Below, in pieces: positions 41,827 to 52,037 of a stretch of DNA of 64,000 nt (its first letter is position 1; every line of letters begins with the position of its first letter). The notes under the pieces are model-generated. The model saw only the letters and a program-made list of their open reading frames with translations. It was not told the DNA's origin and made no database searches. A program made the translations under genes and the position numbers. This DNA comes from Bradyrhizobium altum (GTDB lineage Bacteria; Pseudomonadota; Alphaproteobacteria; Rhizobiales; Xanthobacteraceae), in assembly GCF_020889705.1 (NCBI RefSeq), contig NZ_JACMYP010000004.1, positions 1 through 64,000 on the forward strand, given 5' to 3'.

Positions 41827-42947
41827 CTTCGTCTCCATGCGAGACCGGCAATAGGCGGACACCTCCCGGCCATTCCCAACAAAATTGCAGAGAGCCGGAA
41901 AAAATTTCCGCCACAGTCTCTGCGCCGCTTCAATGATTTCGGTTGTGACTTTGCGCAACCTTTCCTGGCAGTGTGGAAGGCGACGATGCGCACCAAATGG
42001 CTTCCCTGCACGGCCCTGGAGCAGCGTCTCGCGATGTGTACTCGCATCATCACCGGTATCGCGCGAGGCGCGACCTATCCAGGACCATAAGACCTCCCGC
42101 AATTACAAAATCGAGGCCTTGCTCCGCATCTTGCGAACGATCGAAGGCGCGCAACGCACGATTTGCTCCCGCTGCAATCAAGCGAGTGTAGATTAGTTAC
42201 CCTTCTTTGCAGAGCGTTGGCTGGAAATTCCGAGGTATTCCGTCAAACTGTCGCGGAGCCATCCGGAGTCACGATCAATTTGGGCAACTACGATGCCACT
42301 CGCTAGGGGGATGATTCGCCGGTCCATCGATGCCTCAAGTCCGGCCGTGTCCGTGGTCAAAGACCAGTTGAGCGAAGGCTGCCGCGATCGACGGTGCCGA
42401 CGACTGCCAAGACACTGGCACGGCGAATCCGTACCTCTGTAAATATTCCGGTGCGCAATTGATCGGTGTTTCGAACTCCTGCCATCCCGGCGGTCAGGCG
42501 GTGTTCCCGGTGCGCGGTGATGCACCGGTCAATCGATTCCTTGTTGCTGCGTCAGGTCAGGGTAGGTAGGGAGAGCGCATAATCCGGAAGGGTTAGGCGG
42601 GCTCCTCCAAGGGGAAATAGCGCGCGAGGGCGAACTGCACGAAACTACGATGAAAATTCGGATCGGCGAAGGCAGGGTCCCATGGGAAGATAAATGCAGC
42701 AGTGCCACGAACCGCAAACGGCGGATTGCCGTGCTCGTGCTCGCGGTGCTGGTGCTCACGAACAATCCGCTCCTTAACAATGCGACCAACGTCGCACAAT
42801 GTTACAGCGATCTCGGTGAGAAGGTGAGAATCGAGGTGGTCACATTGGGAGCGGGGCCTCAATCCGGGTCATGGGCTTCGCGCCGAGGGTAGGGCACTTA
42901 ACGCCGCACCTCGATAGATCGTGTCGCCAAACGAAAGGTGATTGCGG
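41827..42947. other. Large intergenic stretch, no certain gene
   Basis: These 1,121 bases contain only short frames. Two on the minus strand have somewhat protein-like ends: one ending at 42193 with MDRRIIPLASGIVVAQIDRD, and one ending at 42593 with FHRSFVQFALARYFPLEEPA. They lack recognisable families and good starts. They may be remnants. The right end leads into the coiled-coil gene with AAAGG before its ATG. Confidence 0.45.
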
Positions 42948-45668
42948 ATGGACCGCACGGTTCTCCTCGACAACGAAGTAGGCCGCGCATGCGACATCGC
43001 AGGCGCGCCGCCGCGACGCCTACTCAGTGTTGCACAGCCGGTACTCCTGTGGTCGACGACCGTCGCCATGCTCGCAACCGCATGGGCACCCGAAACAACA
43101 CGGGCGTCGCCCGATCCTGTGCGTCTCGCGGCAGATGCGCAGCAAACGATGGCCCTTCGCATTGTCAATTCGGCTGCCGCGGCGGAGGACGGCAATTCCG
43201 AAGCTACGCCGCGGGACGAAAGCGATACCAAGCGGCCGATGCTGATCGTACAGGAAGCGCGCGACCAGAGCGGGCCTCCCTCGGACCAGCAGCCCAATTT
43301 GGGTGGCAGCCTGTCCTGCGAACTCTCCACTGCAAGGCTTGACATTGGCTTGCTGCAGCGCCTCGAGCACGAGCGTGAGAGGGCAGAGACGTTGGAGCAG
43401 GGTCTCGCCGCGGCTCGACGCGACCTCGAAGTCCAGACTGCCTTGGCCAACAAGGCCGTCGAAGATGCTGCCCGGGTGAAACAAGCCGTGCAGGGTGGCG
43501 CGGGGGTGCAGGATGCGCTGCAACAAGCGCTGGAGAAGGCAGGAAGGCTGGAACAGGATCTCGTGGCGGCGCGACACGATGTCGAGACCCAGACCGCGCT
43601 GGCAGCACAGGCAGGCGAGGAAGTTTCACGGCTGAAGCGGGCGGGGGAGATCGGCACGGCCGAGACAAGGCAAGCGCCTGCAAAGGCCGGAGTGCCGGCG
43701 GGCGGCTTTTCTTTGACGCGGAGCGCAATCCAGGCCTACGAAGCTCAAGCCCGTGCGGCTGGAGGAGAACTGGCCGAACTCGGACAGGCTACTGCGAGCG
43801 ATACCGGGTCGCTTCGCTACCCGGAACAGTTCGCACGTCTCGAGCAGGATCTCGCGGTCGCGCGAGGGGAGCTGGAGACACAGACTTCAATTGCGACGAA
43901 AGCGAGCGAGGAGGCGTCCCGCCTCAGGCAGTCGGGGGAGAGAGACGCAGCCGACTTGCAGCAGGAGCGCGAGCAGTCTGCGCGGCTGGAGCGGGATCTC
44001 GCGGCGGCGCGGCGTGATCTGGAGACCCAGGCTGCGCTTGCGGCGAAGGCAGCCGAAGAGACCTCCCGGCTGAAAGCCGCAGAGGCGAGCGGAACGCCGG
44101 ACCTGAAAAAGGAAGATGAGCGGTCCGCGCAGCTGGAGCAGGATCTCGCGGCGGCACGGCGTGATCTGGAGGCCCAAACTGCGCTGGCGGCAAAGGCGGG
44201 CGAGGAAGTCTCGCGTCAGAAGCTGTCCGTGGAAGCCGTGGTTGTCGATCTGAGGCAATCGCGCGCGAAGGCCGACGCGCTTGCACAGGAACTCTCCCAG
44301 GCGCGCAGCTCGATCTACGCATATGAGGCGCAGGCGCTCAAGGCTGGCGAAGAAGTGACGGAGCTCAGGCGGGCGGCTGAACGCGGCGCGGCTTCAGCCC
44401 AGAAAGCCGCACCCGTCGAACTTGGACAATTGGCCCGGCTGGAGCAGGATCTTGCGGCGGCTCGCAGTGAAGTCGAGGCCCAGGCCGCGCTGGCGGCGAA
44501 AGCAAGCGATGAAACAGCCCGATTGAAACGGGAGAGGGAGAACGGCGCGGCAGAGTCGCAGAACCTGCTGCAGGCGGCACGTCAACGGGCTGACAGGCTG
44601 GAGCAGGATCTGGTGGCGGCGCGGCGTGATGCCGAGAGCAAGACTGCGCTGGTGTCGAAAGCAGGCGACGAAACCACACGGCTGCAAGTCGTGGTCAAGA
44701 GCGCCGCTGCGGACCTGCAAAAGGAACGCGAGCGATCCGCGCGGCTGGAGCAGGATCTGGCGGCGGCGCGACGTGATGTCGAGAGTAGGACCGCGCTGGT
44801 GTCGCAGGCAGGCGAGCAAACATCGCGACTGCAAGCAGCGGGCAAGAGCGCGGCTGCGGACCTGCAAAAGGAACGCGAGCGGTCCGCACAGCTGGAGCAG
44901 GATTTGACGACGGCGCGGCGCGATGTCGAATCCAAGACTGCACTGGCAGCCAAAGCGGCCGAGGATCTGTCCCGGCTGACATCGGCGGGGAAGAGCGGCG
45001 CGGCGGATTTGCAAAAGGAGCGTGAGCGGTCCGCACGGCTGGAACAGGACCTGGCAGCAGTGCGTCGCGAAAATGAGGTCCAGACGGCGAGGGCCGCAAA
45101 GGCAAAGGAGGACGTCTTGCTGCAGAAGACAGCAATAGAAGCCGATGCCGCTGAGTTGAAGCAATTGCGCGGCGAAAGCGCCGGCGTGAGGGCGCAGAAC
45201 TTCTTCCTGTCGCGGAGCGCGATCCATGCCTATGAGGCGCAGGGTCGCAAAGGGCTCGGCGCTGCGTCAGACGTTGTGACGACCGGTTCGCATGGCCCAG
45301 ACAAGTCCGGCTACGTCGGAGTGGCCGCCAATCCGATCGCCGAGCAGGCACCCCCGGCACCTGCTCGCGCTGTTGTTCAGCCCGCTTCCGAGCAGGTTGC
45401 GGAAGCTGCAGGGTTGGTGGCGCGTGCCAGTTCCCTGCTTCGGCAGGGCGATGTAGGGGCGGCGCGGCTTGTGCTTGAGCGCGCCGTCGAGATGGGCAGT
45501 GCCCAAGCGAGCTTTGCGCTGGCAGAAACCTACGATCCGTTGGTTCTGGCGAAATGGGGAACTTACGGCACGCGCAGCGATGCGACCAAAGCAAAGGCGC
45601 TGTATGCCAGGGCCGATGCAGCAGGAATCAAGGAGGCGAAAGCTCGGCTGGACGCGCTGTATCGCTAA
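42948..45668 (+). CDS. Large coiled-coil repeat protein with TPR/Sel1-like C-terminus (paralogue of 8869-10770)
   Basis: This 906-residue protein has an N-terminal hydrophobic segment at about 29-50 (QPVLLWSTTVAMLATAWAPE), a signal anchor or signal peptide. Then, from about 135 to 725, it has a long coiled coil of repeating units (RLEQDLAAARRDxExxTALA, SKAGExTSRLQ...). Late units are exactly 49 residues, seven heptads. The motif RSAIxAYEAQ occurs three times (about 255, 455 and 755), marking a larger period. The C-terminus (AARLVLERAVEMGSAQASFA; TYDPLVLAKWGTYGTRSD) is nearly the same as in the protein at 8869-10770. It is immediately convergent with the exoF-like gene. Function is unknown; an envelope scaffold is plausible. 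Confidence 0.75.
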   Translation: MDRTVLLDNEVGRACDIAGAPPRRLLSVAQPVLLWSTTVAMLATAWAPETTRASPDPVRLAADAQQTMALRIVNSAAAAEDGNSEATPRDESDTKRPMLIVQEARDQSGPPSDQQPNLGGSLSCELSTARLDIGLLQRLEHERERAETLEQGLAAARRDLEVQTALANKAVEDAARVKQAVQGGAGVQDALQQALEKAGRLEQDLVAARHDVETQTALAAQAGEEVSRLKRAGEIGTAETRQAPAKAGVPAGGFSLTRSAIQAYEAQARAAGGELAELGQATASDTGSLRYPEQFARLEQDLAVARGELETQTSIATKASEEASRLRQSGERDAADLQQEREQSARLERDLAAARRDLETQAALAAKAAEETSRLKAAEASGTPDLKKEDERSAQLEQDLAAARRDLEAQTALAAKAGEEVSRQKLSVEAVVVDLRQSRAKADALAQELSQARSSIYAYEAQALKAGEEVTELRRAAERGAASAQKAAPVELGQLARLEQDLAAARSEVEAQAALAAKASDETARLKRERENGAAESQNLLQAARQRADRLEQDLVAARRDAESKTALVSKAGDETTRLQVVVKSAAADLQKERERSARLEQDLAAARRDVESRTALVSQAGEQTSRLQAAGKSAAADLQKERERSAQLEQDLTTARRDVESKTALAAKAAEDLSRLTSAGKSGAADLQKERERSARLEQDLAAVRRENEVQTARAAKAKEDVLLQKTAIEADAAELKQLRGESAGVRAQNFFLSRSAIHAYEAQGRKGLGAASDVVTTGSHGPDKSGYVGVAANPIAEQAPPAPARAVVQPASEQVAEAAGLVARASSLLRQGDVGAARLVLERAVEMGSAQASFALAETYDPLVLAKWGTYGTRSDATKAKALYARADAAGIKEAKARLDALYR
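43361..45127 (+). repeat. Coding repeats, about 147-bp period (49-aa coiled-coil units)
   Basis: CGGCTGGAGCAGGATCTGGC or a close variant recurs near 43549, 43981, 44132, 44440, 44597, 44744, 44891 and 45037. The last four are exactly or nearly 147 bp apart. Earlier units are more diverged and interrupted by the RSAIxAYEAQ segments. Confidence 0.8.
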
Positions 45669-45733
45669 CATTTCGGGGCACGCGCCGTCCCAGGCCCATC
45701 AGCTCGCAACCGCGACCGATCGGGCCGATCTCA

Positions 45734-47116
45734 TCATCTGATACCGACTGAAGGCGCATCAGCTTCCGTCACCGCAGTTCGGCCCGTCGCCGGTGACGGG
45801 CCTAGACCACTCAGCTTTCGGGAAGGTACGTCCGGAAGATCCTGGTATCGCAAGGATACCTCGACCGTGTCGCCTGGTTGCAATTCGGTATCTTCGCTTG
45901 CGGCAATCTGTTCCGGCCCGTTCTTACCCTTCCTGACGATGGTAATGTCGGGCTTGCTTCCGCTTCCTCGCACGAGCTGTGATCGAACCATAGCGGTGTA
46001 CTGAATCTTCTCACCCACCGCCTGCAGTCTCTCGCGAACCTGGTTAAGCTTCAGGCTCGTTTCCTGCAGCTCACGTAGCAGGTCAAGCCGCCGCTGATCA
46101 TCGAGCTTTGTCAGCCTTCTGGAGAGCTCATCCTGCTGCTTCTTGACCTGCAGCAGCTGCGCAGAGGTCTGCAACCTCCTGGTTGACGACAGTAAAACCG
46201 CTCGACGCGCATCTGTAACGCGCGGGCTGGTCAGGGTGCCTTTGGCGAACATTTCTTGCGCTTTTTGCAACTCGTCCTGGTCGGACTGAAATCCCTCCTC
46301 TTCCCTTTTCTGCTGCTCGGACAGCACGCGCACTTCCTCGTCTCCCTGCCGAACACCGCGCTGGAGGAACTCCTTCTCCTGCTGATAGTCACTCTGCTTG
46401 GCCTTCAAATACTCCGTTTCAGCATTGAAGATTTCTGAAATCGCCGATCGAGCTATCGGTGCCTCCTTCGTAGCGTTTGGAGCGATCTGGGTCGCCTCTC
46501 CGAGTTCCGTCTTGATACGCCACGAGCGCGCCTGCTCTTTGGCGAACTCTGTCCAAAGCGATCCGTACTCGGCTCTCAGGTCCGCCAGATCAAGATAAGG
46601 ATTGTTCATTCTCACATGCATGATGTCGTAACCGCTCGCCAGCGCTATGAGTTGACGTGCGGTGATCGACGGAAGGTAAGGATACTGACCCGGTTTCGAG
46701 ACATCCCCATTGATGTATATTGGCCTGTAGTCCGCCACGGTTGCAGTGATTTCATCTGCATCTATCACGATGACGCTTTCACGCCCTTCCGGACTTCTCT
46801 GTCGAAACACCTTGTTCGCTAGTGCAGCGCCGACCTTGGCTCGGATCTGCGGCAAGCTCAGGCCCGCTACCTGAAGCACTCCGACGAGCGGCAACGATAT
46901 GTTCCCGTCCGTCTGGACGGCTGCACGAGATCGCAGCTCCGGCACGCCCGCGGCCGCGACCTCCAGCACATCTCCGACATTGACGAGATATTCCGCTCTC
47001 GCTTGTGCCACTGAAATCGTTAAGGCGAGGGCGGCCAAGCCCCATTTGACATAGCCGCCGAGGCCGTTGCCCGTGATACCGAGTCTGAAACGCTCGCGCG
47101 GTGTGAAATTCGGCAT
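45734..47116 (-). CDS. exoF: ExoF-like polysaccharide export protein
   Basis: About 460 residues from ATG 47116 (MPNFTPRERF). The signal peptide ends QARAEY. The Poly_export domain follows: YLVNVGDVLEVAAAGVPELR, with DGNISLPLVGVLQVAGLS. Then come an SLBB-like segment (YINGDVSKPGQYPYLPSITA), a long helical hairpin (about 190-370) and a beta-rich end (LQPGDTVEVSLRY). This combination of Wza-type head and coiled-coil hairpin is that of ExoF in rhizobial exopolysaccharide systems. It exports polymer across the periplasm and outer membrane. The frame is open upstream to 47413, but that part has no signal-peptide logic. Confidence 0.85.
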   Translation of the reverse strand: MPNFTPRERFRLGITGNGLGGYVKWGLAALALTISVAQARAEYLVNVGDVLEVAAAGVPELRSRAAVQTDGNISLPLVGVLQVAGLSLPQIRAKVGAALANKVFRQRSPEGRESVIVIDADEITATVADYRPIYINGDVSKPGQYPYLPSITARQLIALASGYDIMHVRMNNPYLDLADLRAEYGSLWTEFAKEQARSWRIKTELGEATQIAPNATKEAPIARSAISEIFNAETEYLKAKQSDYQQEKEFLQRGVRQGDEEVRVLSEQQKREEEGFQSDQDELQKAQEMFAKGTLTSPRVTDARRAVLLSSTRRLQTSAQLLQVKKQQDELSRRLTKLDDQRRLDLLRELQETSLKLNQVRERLQAVGEKIQYTAMVRSQLVRGSGSKPDITIVRKGKNGPEQIAASEDTELQPGDTVEVSLRYQDLPDVPSRKLSGLGPSPATGRTAVTEADAPSVGIR

Positions 47117-47847
47117 GACGGCAACTTTCTCTGCGACGTGGTCACCAGGATGAAACCCGCGGAATCTGTCGGCGTGCCGACACGTCAACACCGCTGACGC
47201 TCCGGTAGCCATCGAGACGGACGATCGGCAAAACCGAGGTTCGTTCCCACATCTGTCGGGGGCAGGACGTACCGCCCACATTTTCGATTGATCGGCCTTG
47301 TTGATCGTCAATTCGAAGTTGCATCGGACCCATGGAGATGTGCGAGCGAGCGGATCGCCACTCGAATTTAGTCCGGTCGTGCCGCGGCTCAATGGACCAT
47401 CGTAATTACCCATTTATTGCCTTTCCCAAGCTGTGACCCGGAATGTACTGATTCAGCAGGAAATGAGCCGTTGGGCCGTAGAGTGCCATGAACGTTGCGT
47501 TCTTCACCAGCTTGCCGGCCTCCGCCAACCTTCCGGCGCATCCGGTCCATGGCAGCAGGGTGAATTCACCAGGTGCCGTCAGGCCGGTTAATGGTCGCAC
47601 TGGCTATGACCGCTGCCGAATTCCTCGCCAGCGTGATTTCGGCTCGTTTCGCGGTCGTCGTCTATCACAGGTTGATGCGGTGACCACTCGCCGGTTTCGG
47701 CCAGCTACCCTCGTCTCGAAAGGCGCATGAATGCCTATTGATATGACTCAGCCGGCCGCACCTTCCGCTAGCCTTGCTTCCTTGAGCGAGCCCACTTGCG
47801 CTGTTTGACCTGGCTGCCGCAACGGAGTTCCAATTGTCAGCGCTGGT
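47117..47847. other. Divergent intergenic region of the polysaccharide cluster
   Basis: These 731 bases lie between the exoF-like gene (minus) and the wzz-like gene (plus). No intact gene is supported, although the frame upstream of exoF stays open for about 300 bases. They should contain promoters for both directions. Confidence 0.5.
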
Positions 47848-48957
47848 ATGAAAATGTTACAGAATACAACGGATAGTTGGATGAATCGGGACGATCCGCC
47901 GCCGCCAGAGTTTCATCCTACGTCGGTCATTTCCCCGCGAGCGGTGGTTGCCTTCATAAGGCGACGCCTGTTGACCATATCACTGGCGTGTTGCGCAGCG
48001 CTTGGCGTTGCCATGCTCTACCTCATCATGGCGGTCCCCACGTTTGTTTCCAAGGCGCAACTTATCGTAGATTCGAAAGCGACCCCCAGCGACGTCGCGG
48101 CAGTCGCAACGATTGTCGAGAGCCAGATCGGCATCATTAGGTCCGAGAGCATCGCTAGTGCCGTGATCGAGAAGCTCGGTCTTGCGCAGGATCCGGAATT
48201 TGCGGGCGGCCAGGGTAGTAGCGTGCTGTCCGTATCGCGTCTGCTCGGCTGGAGTAGACCGGAAGGCAAAGGTAGCGCCATGCGCTACGCGGTGGAATCC
48301 TTCGGACAAAGGCTTACCGCCAAGCGTGTCGGTCCCACTTACCTTGTCGAACTCACCTTCAGTTCCAAGGATCCTGATCGAGCAGCGCAGATTCTGAACG
48401 CCGTCGCGGAAAAGTATATTACTCATCAAATGGACCAGGGCGGCTCGTTGCAAGATGAGACGTGGGTCCGGGATCGATTGAATGGCCTGAGCACTCAAGC
48501 GTCAGCTGCGCAGAAGGCACTCGAGGACTTCAACAGAAACAAAAAGGATGAGCCGGATTCCGCTGCCAATATGGATAAGTTGGCGGCCGCTGCGGAATCA
48601 TCCAAGAGTGCCTATGATAATTTTCGTCACATGCTGCGCAGGCTGGAGGCTACGCGACAACAGTCCTCGCCAGTGTTTGCTGCGAGTCTGATTACTCAGG
48701 CGTTGCCTCCCCTGAGGGCCGCTTCGCCGAAGCCTAAGAGTGTGCTTGGAATAGCGCTCCTTGGTGGACTGCTTCTTGGCCTCGCCGTCGCTGTGCTGCA
48801 GGATCTGATGGATGGCAACATGCACTTCGGTGCATGGGACATCTTGCGCGGACACGATGATAGAGCCGAGTGGCCTGTCCCGGACACAGTTCGACCGGAT
48901 CATCAATCTGACGCATCGACAAAGACGAGGCCAGTACGCCTTACGGGTTCGGGGTGA
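47848..48957 (+). CDS. Wzz/ExoP-type chain-length determinant without kinase domain
   Basis: This 369-residue protein has the Wzz domain with a first membrane helix at about 44-64 (LTISLACCAALGVAMLYLIM), a periplasmic region with coiled coil (about 200-260), and the conserved Pro-rich run LPPLRAASPKPKSV. The second helix follows (GIALLGGLLLGLAVAVLQDL). ExoP proteins normally continue with a BY-tyrosine-kinase ATPase domain. Here the protein ends about 50 residues after helix 2 and has no Walker motifs. It controls polymer length with the Wzy polymerase. Start ATG 47848. Confidence 0.85.
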   Translation: MKMLQNTTDSWMNRDDPPPPEFHPTSVISPRAVVAFIRRRLLTISLACCAALGVAMLYLIMAVPTFVSKAQLIVDSKATPSDVAAVATIVESQIGIIRSESIASAVIEKLGLAQDPEFAGGQGSSVLSVSRLLGWSRPEGKGSAMRYAVESFGQRLTAKRVGPTYLVELTFSSKDPDRAAQILNAVAEKYITHQMDQGGSLQDETWVRDRLNGLSTQASAAQKALEDFNRNKKDEPDSAANMDKLAAAAESSKSAYDNFRHMLRRLEATRQQSSPVFAASLITQALPPLRAASPKPKSVLGIALLGGLLLGLAVAVLQDLMDGNMHFGAWDILRGHDDRAEWPVPDTVRPDHQSDASTKTRPVRLTGSG

Positions 48958-49334
48958 GAGCGGAGCAACCATTTTCAGCAACACTTGGGATGCATTGTAT
49001 TGGACGGCGGCCATCGGATGATCAGTATCAGGCACGATGGCGCCTCGGCCCGGCGAGCACGGCGCAGAGATCGTGGCGTGGGCCGCATCCCAGGCGCAAC
49101 CTTCGAGACGACAGTGGCCGGGAGTCATCTGGAAGGCCGATGGAATTCGCGTTCGGAAGACGTCACGCTCCTGGCCGGCGACGAAGACAGGGTGCGGATT
49201 CGACGCGGTGTGGCCATGTCGATAGAACCGCTCAAGCTCGCTCGAGGTGAGCTTCAGGGGCTTGCGAGCCGTTGCGCACCGAGAAGCCGTGCATTCGAGT
49301 TCGGTCGCGCTGGAAGGCAAGGAGCCCGCCCGTC
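48958..49334. other. Region after wzz, uncertain open frame
   Basis: A frame at 48985-49338 (containing TFETTVAGSHLEGRW and DVTLLAGDEDRVRIRRG) is open on the + strand but has no recognisable domain or ribosome site. It does not encode the missing kinase domain. It could be a remnant. Confidence 0.4.
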
Positions 49335-50738
49335 ATGACCGTTGCGTTAAGATATGGCGGCGGAACTCCCTATCATCGCGCGTCTGCGTATTCGCTCGGC
49401 CAAAGCGCAAAATGGCTCTTTCTGGCGGTCGTTTTCATACTGCCATTTCAACGAGTGCCGTTTGTTAATTCGAACCTACTCGGCATCCAGGGCTGCAAGC
49501 CCTTCAACCTGTTGTCAGCGGGAGTGCTGGTCTATTTGTTATTCCGAGTTTCACTCTTATCAGCGACCGACAAAATCGAACGGACGTCCATCCGCATTCT
49601 CTTGCTGTATTTCGTAACCTTCACCATTGCTTTCGCTAGGTCGATCCTGAATGCTCCTCTGCTTCATGAGCGTCTCCCGGATGTATTTCCAGAGTCCTAT
49701 CTGGATTACATCTTGTCATACGGCATGGTTCCAGCGTTCTACATACTGCCATTTCTGTTCATTCTGAAGCGATGTCGCTCATTTTCGGAGATTGAGACAG
49801 TCGTGAACGCCATCTGCGTTTCGATTCTACTCCTATCGGCCAGCTTCATCCTCGTCGCCCTCATGAATCCATCGGCCGCACTTTCAGGGCGGGCCGCCGT
49901 TAACGATTTGTGTGAAGCCTACTTCGGCATCCACTACAATACGATGGGCACGATATACATCTGCACGGCGCCTTTGTTGTTGTACAAGGCACTTACTCGT
50001 AGCTCACTCTGGATAGTGCCCGTCGCCTTGTCGCTTTTGGGGCTCCTTCTGCTCTCATCGCGTAGCGCGCTTCTAACCGTTGCGGGCTCCTATGTTCTGC
50101 TTCTGATTTACAAGCGCAAATTTGCTGTCCTGGCTGCCGGCGCCGCGATGGTGGCCATCGCATCCGTTCTCTGGATCGCGCCGACTATGGATGCCATCCT
50201 TTCCATTGGTTTCGACGGGACTTCGGAAGTGTCGGCTGATGAATTGCTTACTGGCCGTGTAGATTTCATCTGGATCCCGCTGCTCAATGAATGGACGAGT
50301 GATCCCGGCCTGTTTCTGTTCGGCGCGGGTCGGTCCGGAATCATAACCAGCGAAGCTTGGTACACGGGAACGCTTATACAGGCCACTCATGCACACAACG
50401 CAATTATCGATTTCTTTCTCGACTGTGGAGCGATCGCGACTGGCATTCTTCTCGTTCTTATGTGCGTCGGGATATCAACCGCTTGGCGTGTCGGCCGACG
50501 GTTGCATAGCGACCTGTACTGGGCCTTGTTTGCGTGCATCGTCGGCTATGGAATAAGTATGTTTACCGAGCGAGAGGTATTTCCATCGTTCGAGAACATG
50601 TACCTGTTCCTTCTCATCGCGATGATGGTCAACCTGGCGCGCCTGTCTTCGCGCGCGCCAAACCTCAGCATGAGCCGCACTACGCTTGATGCGGGTGACG
50701 CGGGCGCCGCAAACGCAACGACAAGCCAGTGGAGGTAA
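49335..50738 (+). CDS. Wzy-like polysaccharide polymerase / O-antigen ligase family
   Basis: About 467 residues from ATG 49335, with AAGGAG ten bases upstream. It has about eleven membrane helices with a large periplasmic loop between late helices (around 300-350: LTGRVDFIWIPLLNEW, LFLFGAGRSGI, THAHNAIIDFFLDCGA). The H-x-H-N and GRxxxW patterns are typical of the Wzy_C/WaaL superfamily. It would join repeat units in the periplasm. Its place beside Wzz, Wzx and glycosyltransferases favours polymerase over ligase. Confidence 0.82.
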   Translation: MTVALRYGGGTPYHRASAYSLGQSAKWLFLAVVFILPFQRVPFVNSNLLGIQGCKPFNLLSAGVLVYLLFRVSLLSATDKIERTSIRILLLYFVTFTIAFARSILNAPLLHERLPDVFPESYLDYILSYGMVPAFYILPFLFILKRCRSFSEIETVVNAICVSILLLSASFILVALMNPSAALSGRAAVNDLCEAYFGIHYNTMGTIYICTAPLLLYKALTRSSLWIVPVALSLLGLLLLSSRSALLTVAGSYVLLLIYKRKFAVLAAGAAMVAIASVLWIAPTMDAILSIGFDGTSEVSADELLTGRVDFIWIPLLNEWTSDPGLFLFGAGRSGIITSEAWYTGTLIQATHAHNAIIDFFLDCGAIATGILLVLMCVGISTAWRVGRRLHSDLYWALFACIVGYGISMFTEREVFPSFENMYLFLLIAMMVNLARLSSRAPNLSMSRTTLDAGDAGAANATTSQWR

Positions 50739-50977
50739 CTCCAGTTCTCCGTCTCTGAACGGAGTGACCTTCTTGCAACGAAGCAATCGAGCCCGCTTAA
50801 TGGCGACATTTCACTTCGCATCGTTCCAATCGTGGTGCATTCCAGCATGGCGCCGTTCGGGCAAGAGATAGTGGTTCGCAACAGCCCGATCGAAATCTGG
50901 GGCCTGGTCCGGCGGTACAGAATATGCCCCAAGCCAGCCGGAACGATTTGTCGTTGTGCCTCGCAGGGAGCGCTCCA

Positions 50978-51742
50978 ATGATAGGGCCGCTCAAGCGTCT
51001 CACGCAGCGCCTGCTCATCGGCGCTCTCGGATTTGACAACTATCTCTTCTTCGTCGCTCAAGCGCGCATCGCAACGATAAAGACGTTCCGTTATGAGGCC
51101 GACTTTCTGTACTTTCTTAACATGGTGCCGAACGACGGCGTGATCCTCGACATCGGCGCCAATATCGGAGTGACGGCCTACTTCCTGGCGGCCACGAAGC
51201 CCGGCTCCCGAGTCCATGCGTTCGAGCCGGGGCCCGAGAACTTCAGGAGCCTGACGCGCGTGGTCGCCCAGCATACGCTCGCAAACGTGACGGTTCACGA
51301 ATGCGGCCTGGGCCGTCAGGCCGCAGCGCTTCCGATGATCATGCCCGTGATAGGCGGCATTAAGCGACACGCCCTGTGCCAAGTCGACGACGGGCACTCC
51401 GAGTACAAGGAAGGCATCCGCTTTCAGATCAAGATAGAGACGCTCGACGATGTTCCGGAGCTCAAGACACGCACGGACGTGCACGCGATCAAGATCGATG
51501 TCGAGGAGTTCGAGGCCGAGGTGCTGAAAGGAGGCATGGAACTGATAAGGCGCTGCCGGCCGCTCATCTTCTGCGAGATATGGAAGCCGGAGAACCGCAA
51601 CGAGATCCGTGCAATGTTCGAACGCGAGCGCTACCGCATGTACGGCTATGAGCATGGCATGCTCAAGCCCGCCGGATCTGGCCTCAAGAACTTCACAGGG
51701 AATTTCTTCATTATTCCCGATGAATGTCCGCTGCCCCAATAG
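50978..51742 (+). CDS. FkbM-family methyltransferase
   Basis: About 254 residues from ATG 50978, with AGGGAG seven bases upstream. The SAM-binding motif is GVILDIGANIGVTAYFLAA, followed by VHAFEPGPENFRSL. Then come IETLDDVPE and HAIKIDVEEFEAEVLKGG, the FkbM signature. It methylates a hydroxyl, probably on a sugar of the surface polysaccharide. It is co-oriented with the polymerase 240 bases upstream. Confidence 0.9.
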   Translation: MIGPLKRLTQRLLIGALGFDNYLFFVAQARIATIKTFRYEADFLYFLNMVPNDGVILDIGANIGVTAYFLAATKPGSRVHAFEPGPENFRSLTRVVAQHTLANVTVHECGLGRQAAALPMIMPVIGGIKRHALCQVDDGHSEYKEGIRFQIKIETLDDVPELKTRTDVHAIKIDVEEFEAEVLKGGMELIRRCRPLIFCEIWKPENRNEIRAMFERERYRMYGYEHGMLKPAGSGLKNFTGNFFIIPDECPLPQ

Positions 51743-52037
51743 AGGTCGCGCCGGTGTCCCGATTCCCGTCGCGCGCACGACAAGGCATATGCGCGAGGGG
51801 ACGCCAGGCACCCATCGCAGCTCTTCGGTGCCAAAGTACTACTCAGGAAGAGCAACGCAGCGACACGCAGCGCTCCATTGGGAACGCCACCTCCCGTTGC
51901 GCCCGAGGGCCAAATGAGTTCAAATCGACTTGGGAAGCTCGGGTCCACTGGATAGATGAAGGGGCCGAGGCCAAGGGCTAGTCGCATCATGCTGTGCCTG
52001 ATGCCGCTCTACCGCAGTCGAGAACAAACGAATTGTC
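51743..52037. other. Intergenic region, no gene supported
   Basis: These 295 bases before the GT4 gene show nothing recognisable. The downstream gene has no strong ribosome site, so a start further upstream was considered, but the frame is closed. Confidence 0.45.

Noticed and set aside
47117..47413. Extension of the exoF-like frame by about 99 codons
   Set aside because: A start within it would bury the signal peptide found at 47116. The extra sequence has no domain, so it is probably just open by chance.
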